The position numbers and the translations under genes are program-made. Shown piece by piece: positions 59,257-64,000 of a stretch of DNA of 64,000 nt. Each line of letters opens with the position of its first letter. The stretch's first letter is position 1. This DNA is from Hymenobacter cavernae (GTDB lineage Bacteria > Bacteroidota > Bacteroidia > Cytophagales > Hymenobacteraceae). The notes under the pieces are model-generated. The model was not told the DNA's origin, did not search any database, and saw only the letters and a list, made by a program, of their open reading frames with translations. The stretch is from positions 394,605 through 458,604 of the forward strand of contig NZ_BMHT01000002.1 in the NCBI RefSeq assembly GCF_014641455.1, written 5' to 3'.

Positions 59257-60438
59257 ATGACCATGCAGATCAGCACCGCCCAGCGACTGGCCCAAACCGG
59301 CGAATACTACTTCTCCCAGAAGCTCCGCGAAATCGAAGGGCTGAACAAAGCCGGCGCCGATATCATCAACCTAGGTATTGGTAGCCCCGACATGCCGCCG
59401 CACCCCAGCGTCATCAAGGCGCTGACGGACAGCGCAGAGCTGCCGAACACGCACGCCTACCAGGGCTACAAAGGCGTGCCCGCCCTACGCGAAGCTATGG
59501 CCAGCTGGTATGAGCGCAGCTACGGCGTAACGCTGAATCCCGACACGGAAGTGCTGCCGCTGCTGGGCTCGAAGGAAGGCATCATGCACATCTGCATGAC
59601 GTTCCTGCAAGAAGGCGACAAGGTGCTGATTCCGAATCCTGGTTATCCAACGTATCGCGCTGCTGCTCAGCTAAGTGGCGCTACCATCGTTGACTACGAC
59701 CTGACGGCCGAGCGCGGCTGGCTCCCCGACCTGCAAGACCTAGCTCAGCGCGACCTAAGCCGCGTGAAGCTGATGCTGGTGAACTACCCGCACATGCCCA
59801 CCGGCGCACAGGCCACACCCGAGTTCTTCGCGGAGCTGGTAGCCTTTGCAAAGGCGCAGAACATCCTGCTGGTGCACGACAACCCGTACAGCTTCATCCT
59901 GAACGACAAACCCACTAGCCTGCTCGCTACGCCCGGCGCTAAAGACGTGGTGTTGGAGCTGAACTCCTTGAGCAAGTCGCACAATATGGCGGGTTGGCGC
60001 GTGGGCATGCTGGTCGGTCGCGCCGATCTGCTGCAAGACGTGCTCCGCTTCAAGAGCAACATGGATTCGGGCATGTTCCTGCCGGTGCAGCGCGCCGCTG
60101 TGGCTGCCCTTCAGCTAGGTGATGAGTGGTACGAGGAACTCAACCAGCACTACCGTGCCCGTCGTGAATTAGTGTTTGAGCTGCTCACCACCATCGGCTG
60201 CACCTTCGACCGCCAGCAAACGGGTATGTTCGTGTGGGCTTCTATTCCAGAGAGTTACGCTGACGGCTACGCGGTGAGCGACAAGTTTTTGCATGACGCC
60301 CGCGTGTTCATTACGCCCGGCGGCATCTTCGGCAGCAACGGCAACGCCTTCGTGCGGGTCAGCCTCTGCCAGCCGGAAAAAGTATTCCGCGCCTCTCTGG
60401 AGCGCATTGTGAAAGCCTTGCAACCTAGCTCCGTGTAG
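59257..60438 (+). CDS. PLP-dependent aminotransferase (aromatic pathway)
   Basis: This class I/II aminotransferase of 393 residues has the family fold with the PLP lysine in NSLSKSHNMAGWRVGM (about 236-251), the Asp/Tyr motifs LVHDNPYSFI and VNYPHMPTG, and the C-terminal RVSLCQPEKVFRASLERI. It resembles LL-diaminopimelate-type enzymes, but its position between pheA and tyrA suggests an aromatic or prephenate aminotransferase. The start at 59257 is used, with 59263 as an alternative. Its stop codon overlaps the start of a palindrome. Confidence 0.92.
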   Translation: MTMQISTAQRLAQTGEYYFSQKLREIEGLNKAGADIINLGIGSPDMPPHPSVIKALTDSAELPNTHAYQGYKGVPALREAMASWYERSYGVTLNPDTEVLPLLGSKEGIMHICMTFLQEGDKVLIPNPGYPTYRAAAQLSGATIVDYDLTAERGWLPDLQDLAQRDLSRVKLMLVNYPHMPTGAQATPEFFAELVAFAKAQNILLVHDNPYSFILNDKPTSLLATPGAKDVVLELNSLSKSHNMAGWRVGMLVGRADLLQDVLRFKSNMDSGMFLPVQRAAVAALQLGDEWYEELNQHYRARRELVFELLTTIGCTFDRQQTGMFVWASIPESYADGYAVSDKFLHDARVFITPGGIFGSNGNAFVRVSLCQPEKVFRASLERIVKALQPSSV

Positions 60439-60514
60439 CGCAGACTTTGTAGTCCGCGCATGAAGTGGGTAAGCACGGATATACGGCAGGTGTGGACTAC
60501 AGAGCCCGCGCTAC
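60435..60514. repeat. Inverted repeat, GTAGCGCAGACTTTG family
   Basis: The arms 60435-60459 and 60492-60514 are near reverse complements with about four differences. The TAG stop codon of the aminotransferase gene is part of the left arm. Confidence 0.85.
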
Positions 60515-60573
60515 ACCGCTCTACTAACCTCCTCAACCCTAAGCACCAAGCACTAGGCATAAGTACTAAGTAA

Positions 60574-61416
60574 ATGGTAGTCACGATTATAGGTATTGGC
60601 TTGATTGGTGGTTCGTTGGCGCTGAGCCTGCGGCAAACGGGCATTGCTTCCCGCGTCATTGGCTTGGACCGCAACCCCGAAAACCAGCAGAAAGCCCTGG
60701 ACCTAGGTCTGGTCGATGAAGTCACCGCCGACCTGGCTTCCGCCGTGCACCGCTCCGACTTAGTGGTAGTGGCCGTGCCCATGGATGCCATGCTCACGGT
60801 GTTGCCGCAAGTATTGGCGCTGGTTGATAAGCAGGTAGTTATCGACGTGGGTTCTACCAAGCAACAGCTCCTGGAAGCCATCAAGGACAGCCCGAACCGC
60901 GGCCGTTTTGTGGCCGTTCACCCGATGGCCGGTACTGAGTATTCGGGGCCGGAAGCAGCCATTCCGCACCTGTTCGAGAACAAGACGCTCGTGATCTGCG
61001 ATGCTGAAAGCAGCGACCCAGATGCCGTGACGCTGGTGGAAAAGGTGTTTCAGCAGTTGCCCATGCGGCTCGTGTACCTAGGTGCTGCCGACCACGATGT
61101 GCACACGGCCTACATCTCGCATATCTCGCATATCACTTCTTTCGCGTTGGCCCTCACCGTGTTGGAGAAAGAAAAGGAGGAGCAGCGTATCTTTGAGTTG
61201 GCCAGCGGCGGCTTTGAATCGACGGTGCGTCTGGCCAAAAGCTCTGCTGCCATGTGGGTGCCCATCTTCCGCCAGAATCGCACGAACGTGCTCGACGTAC
61301 TCGACGAGCATTTGCGCCAGCTCCAACACATGCGTGACCTGATTGCGCAGGAAAACTATCCGGCCGTGACCGACCTGATTCACCAAGCCAACCTCATCCG
61401 TAAAATCTTGAAATGA
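60574..61416 (+). CDS. tyrA: Prephenate dehydrogenase (TyrA)
   Basis: This NAD(P)-dependent enzyme converts prephenate to 4-hydroxyphenylpyruvate. The 280 residues match the single-domain form. The Rossmann loop is VTIIGIGLIGGSLALSLRQTG (in part; about 3-20), with VAVPMDAM, IDVGSTKQQLL and the active-site HPMAGTEYSGPEAA (His/Ser). A helical dimer domain follows (HISHITSFALAL and LAKSSAAMW). There is no C-terminal ACT domain. The stop codon is within an iterated repeat arm. Confidence 0.94.
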   Translation: MVVTIIGIGLIGGSLALSLRQTGIASRVIGLDRNPENQQKALDLGLVDEVTADLASAVHRSDLVVVAVPMDAMLTVLPQVLALVDKQVVIDVGSTKQQLLEAIKDSPNRGRFVAVHPMAGTEYSGPEAAIPHLFENKTLVICDAESSDPDAVTLVEKVFQQLPMRLVYLGAADHDVHTAYISHISHITSFALALTVLEKEKEEQRIFELASGGFESTVRLAKSSAAMWVPIFRQNRTNVLDVLDEHLRQLQHMRDLIAQENYPAVTDLIHQANLIRKILK

Positions 61417-61570
61417 TGTGTTGATTTTTTGATGTGCTGGTGGGCTGGTTAGTAATGTGGATAGGTGGTGTTTCCAGCGATTCATTTTCCTGCTCATTGT
61501 AAATTCAGCCCACTGGCACATTAAAACTCAACACATCAACACCCTAGCAAATCAAAAACCAGCACATTCA
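61414..61570. repeat. Inverted repeat with iterated ATGTGCTGGTGGGCTGG arms
   Basis: The left arm (about 61414-61450) and the right arm (about 61507-61570) are near complements, built from TTGATGTG/CATCAAC-type units. They lie between tyrA and the DAHP synthase gene; the tyrA TGA stop overlaps the left arm. Confidence 0.75.
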
Positions 61571-61574
61571 TATA

Positions 61575-62660
61575 ATGGAACAAACCGCACCCGTGGCCGC
61601 TGCCGAGCAGCCCCTCATCCGCAAAAAGCCACTTATCATCTCGGGTCCGTGCAGCGCCGAAACCGAGCAGCAAACCATCGAAACCTGCACGCGCCTAGCG
61701 GCTACCGGCAAGGTAGATATGCTGCGCGCCGGCATCTGGAAGCCGCGCACCAAGCCCGGCTTGTTCGAGGGCATTGGCACGAAAGGTTTGCCCTGGCTGA
61801 AGAAAGCGAAAGACCTGACGGGCTTGCCCATCACGGTGGAAGTGGCTACTGCTAAACACGTTGAGGACTGTCTGGCGTTCGATGTGGACGTGCTCTGGAT
61901 CGGGGCCCGCACGACGGTAAACCCCTTCTCGGTGCAGGAAGTGGCCGACGCGCTGCGTGGCGTGGATATTCCGGTGCTCATCAAGAACCCCATCAACCCC
62001 GACCTGGAGCTATGGATGGGCGGCGTGGAGCGCATCGCGAAAGCCGGTATTAAGAATATCGGTCTGATTCACAGAGGTTTCTCGAACTACGGCAACACCG
62101 AATACCGCAACGCTCCGATGTGGCACCTGCCCATCGAGATGAAGCGCCGCCTGCCCGACATGCCGCTCATCTGCGACCCAAGCCATATCGGCGGCCGCCG
62201 CGACGTGTTGCAAAGCCTCGCCCAAAAATCCATCGACCTTGACTTCGACGGGCTGATGATTGAGTCGCATATTGACCCCGATAACGCCTGGAGCGACGCC
62301 AAGCAGCAAGTAACGCCCGAGCGCCTCGCCGAGCTACTCGATAGCTTGGTATGGCGCCAGGAAACGACTGATAAACAGGAGTTTCTGACCGCCCTGGAAA
62401 AGCTGCGCCAGCAAATCAATCACCTCGATGACGAGATTCTGCAACTGATCGGCAACCGCATGGCCGTGGCCGAGAAAATCGGTACCTACAAGAAGGAGAA
62501 CAACATCACCATCCTGCAACCTAGCCGTTGGAGCGAAATCCTGGAGCGTGGCGTGCAGAAAGGCGCCAAGTTAGGTCTGACCGAAGACTTCATCCATAAG
62601 TACCTGGATGCTATTCACCTGGAGTCGATCAACCGCCAGAACCGCGTGATGAACGGGTAG
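61575..62660 (+). CDS. DAHP synthase/chorismate mutase type II fusion
   Basis: This bifunctional enzyme of 361 residues catalyses the first committed step to aromatics (DAHP synthesis) and chorismate to prephenate. The N-terminal part is a type I-beta DAHP synthase (ISGPCSAETEQQTIETC, GIWKPRTKPGLFEGIG, CDPSHIGGRRDVL). The C-terminal segment from about 275 is an AroQ-type chorismate mutase (LRQQINHLDDEILQLIGNRM, VAEKIGTYKKENN). A metal site is expected in the DAHP synthase. It closes the operon with pheA, the aminotransferase and tyrA. Confidence 0.95.
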   Translation: MEQTAPVAAAEQPLIRKKPLIISGPCSAETEQQTIETCTRLAATGKVDMLRAGIWKPRTKPGLFEGIGTKGLPWLKKAKDLTGLPITVEVATAKHVEDCLAFDVDVLWIGARTTVNPFSVQEVADALRGVDIPVLIKNPINPDLELWMGGVERIAKAGIKNIGLIHRGFSNYGNTEYRNAPMWHLPIEMKRRLPDMPLICDPSHIGGRRDVLQSLAQKSIDLDFDGLMIESHIDPDNAWSDAKQQVTPERLAELLDSLVWRQETTDKQEFLTALEKLRQQINHLDDEILQLIGNRMAVAEKIGTYKKENNITILQPSRWSEILERGVQKGAKLGLTEDFIHKYLDAIHLESINRQNRVMNG

Positions 62661-62691
62661 ACCTGCTCTTTAGCCTCTATCGTATTCGGTC

Positions 62692-62784
62692 GTCATTTCG
62701 ACCAACGGGAGAAATCTCGCGTGCTGTCGTTGCAATTACCGCCTGGCGTCTGCACGCGAGATTTCTCCCGTTGGTCGAAATGAC
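62692..62784. repeat. Inverted repeat, GTCATTTCGACC family, copy 2
   Basis: The 33-bp arms 62692-62724 and 62752-62784 are exact reverse complements and identical to the arms of copy 1 (14004-14164). Its centre is 27 bp and lacks the third arm copy. Confidence 0.96.
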
Positions 62785-62819
62785 GTTCTTTTTATAAGCT
62801 GGTTTACACTGACTTTAAA

Positions 62820-63110
62820 TCAGTTGTTTGCCACCGGCCGGTCGCTGTGACCTAGGTTCCGGTCCGGCGCAATCCGGTCGCGGATGAGCTGCTTCAGCTC
62901 TTTCGACTCCGGAAAGCGGCTGGCTTCTTTGCGCGAAAAGATCAACTCGTCATTCAGTCGCACTTCAAAAATGCCGCCCGTGCCCGGCACCAGCGCTACT
63001 TCCCCTAGCTCGGTGTCGAAGGTAGTGAGCAGCTCCTGCGCCATCCAGGCGGCGCGCAAAAGCCACCGACACTGCGTGCAATACGTTATTTCGACGCGCG
63101 GGCTAGGCAT
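62820..63110 (-). CDS. SelT/SelW/SelH family (Rdx) protein
   Basis: This 96-residue small thioredoxin-like protein of the SelT/W/H group begins PRVEITYCTQCRWLLRAAW, with CxxC (Cys-Thr-Gln-Cys) in place of CxxU. The beta segment GGIFEVRLNDELIFSRKEASRFPESKEL (in part) is typical of the family. It probably takes part in thiol redox; no partner is adjacent. A palindromic repeat (62692-62784) lies downstream of its stop codon. Confidence 0.92.
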   Translation of the reverse strand: MPSPRVEITYCTQCRWLLRAAWMAQELLTTFDTELGEVALVPGTGGIFEVRLNDELIFSRKEASRFPESKELKQLIRDRIAPDRNLGHSDRPVANN

Positions 63111-63143
63111 GAGAAAAGCTAGGTAGAAGACTGAGGAAGAAGA

Positions 63144-64000
63144 CTATTGCGAGGCAGATTCCTTGGGCTTGTCCTCTGACTTAGAGGCTTCCGGCGTAGG
63201 CTTTGGTGCATCCTGGGCAGGTACCGGGCTAGGTGCCGGCTCCGGCGCCGCCGACTTGGTCGCTGTCGAGTCTTTCGCTGCGGCTGCTTTCGGGCTAGCT
63301 GCCTTGGCTCCCGCCTTGTGCGTGGTGGGCGACTTGGGGTGTGAGCCGATCTTGGTGCTGCGTGCGTTGGGGCGGTTGGCCGTTTTTACCCCGATACCCT
63401 TAATCCGGTCTTCGATTTCGCTGAGCAAAAAGGCCGCATCCGACTTGGGCTGGTCGTCCTGAAACTGGTCGCGGGCCAGGATGGCTTCTTCGCGCGCCTT
63501 GTCGTACTGCTTCAGCTCCAGGTACACAAAAGCTAGGTTGAGGTGCGTGGGCGGATAGTCTTTGCGCAACTCGATGGAGTGCAGAAACGGCGCGACGCTT
63601 TGCCTGAACTGGCCCAGGCGCTGGTAGGCGTAGCCCACGGCGAAGTAAGAGTAATAATCGCCGTAGCCATTGTCGTGTGCTACAGCGTAGTGCTTGATAA
63701 TCAATGGGAAAAGATCGTCTTCCAGAATCCTCTTTTCGGCGCAGTCGCACTGTTGCAGGCTGAAATAGTAGTCGCCCAGGCCGCGGTCGAGCTTGTAGTT
63801 ATTGGGGTAGCGGCGCTTGAGCGAATCGAGGGCGCGGCCCACCCGAAATCGATACGTGGTACCCCCGACGCCTTCCTTGTAGCGGTTATCGTCCAAGGTT
63901 TCCAAAATCGGCAAGTCCTTGAAGGTGAAGGTGTGATACTGATGGGTGCCGATGCTGTAGTTGAGGGCATATTCCTCTTTTTTCAGGACGACGGCCAGCT
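63144..64000 (-). CDS. TPR-repeat protein, partial at the window edge
   Basis: The reading frame is open to base 64000, so the true N-terminus is outside; the codons continue upstream as AVVLKKEEYALNYSIG and so on. The visible part contains tetratricopeptide-type helices (YYSYFAVGYAYQRLGQFRQS and HLNLAFVYLELKQYDKAREEA, in part) and a Pro/Ala/Lys/Ser-rich tail (roughly the last 85 residues). The role is unknown; proteins of this kind are often surface or periplasmic scaffolds. The annotated TTG at 63914 is not considered the start. Confidence 0.82.
   Translation of the reverse strand, partial: LAVVLKKEEYALNYSIGTHQYHTFTFKDLPILETLDDNRYKEGVGGTTYRFRVGRALDSLKRRYPNNYKLDRGLGDYYFSLQQCDCAEKRILEDDLFPLIIKHYAVAHDNGYGDYYSYFAVGYAYQRLGQFRQSVAPFLHSIELRKDYPPTHLNLAFVYLELKQYDKAREEAILARDQFQDDQPKSDAAFLLSEIEDRIKGIGVKTANRPNARSTKIGSHPKSPTTHKAGAKAASPKAAAAKDSTATKSAAPEPAPSPVPAQDAPKPTPEASKSEDKPKESASQ

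Noticed and set aside
14004..62784. CRISPR-like arrays among the intergenic repeats
   Set aside because: The repeats are single inverted pairs, not regularly spaced direct repeats, and no cas gene is present.

Overview
The window looks like about 64 kb of chromosome from a Bacteroidota bacterium, most probably a Cytophagales member close to Hymenobacter. The evidence is GC-rich coding DNA, absence of Shine-Dalgarno sequences, several TAnnTTTG -7 promoter boxes, and lineage-typical genes: GldJ- and PorP/SprF-type components, a large protein with the type IX secretion (T9SS) C-terminal sorting domain, DUF4175, DUF4382 and DUF4385 proteins, a TonB-dependent receptor and several CarboxypepD-like domains. 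No tRNA, rRNA, CRISPR array, insertion sequence or prophage was seen.

Layout. 0-17 kb: lspA, ileS (GIHH, type-2-like), an RND exporter, a T9SS cargo protein, a YdeI-like protein, glyS, a PiT phosphate transporter and two small proteins. 15.86-17.75 kb: clusters of TTATCCACA DnaA boxes, an AT-rich tract and a 28-bp perfect palindrome form a strong candidate replication origin (oriC). 18-31 kb: an Ig-like lipoprotein, a methyltransferase, mnmG, an arginyl-transferase-like protein, ybeY, an RsbW-like kinase, DUF4175, exonuclease III, an AhpD-like protein and comF. 31-34 kb: gldJ and a porP/sprF gene. 34-44 kb: an AsmA-like protein, DUF4382, a thioredoxin-like protein, DinB, DgkA, GNAT, a DHH phosphoesterase, fumC and a dodecin. 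44-53.4 kb: two ECF sigma/anti-sigma modules, one whose anti-sigma is fused to a TonB domain and faces a VWA protein, the other whose anti-sigma carries HEAT-like repeats and is followed by two DUF4097 proteins. 53.8-57.9 kb: a TonB-dependent receptor and an AT-richer lipoprotein. 58.0-62.7 kb: the aromatic amino acid operon (prephenate dehydratase, aminotransferase, prephenate dehydrogenase, DAHP synthase/chorismate mutase). 62.8-64 kb: a SelT/W/H-like protein and a TPR protein cut by the window edge.

The most exciting structure is upstream of the aromatic operon. Two short reading frames rich in Phe and Tyr (58010-58069 and 58165-58245) are each followed by an intrinsic terminator. In each case an alternative antiterminator helix can be drawn that excludes the terminator. 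This is a tandem leader-peptide attenuator that would sense Phe-tRNA and Tyr-tRNA twice before pheA.

Two further signals run through the window. Most longer intergenic gaps hold an inverted repeat of roughly 50-150 bp, from at least ten unrelated sequence families, several reaching into start or stop codons. In addition, the CCTAGG/CTAGGT hexamers are frequent, largely because Leu-Gly pairs are written CTA-GGT although CTA looks otherwise uncommon.
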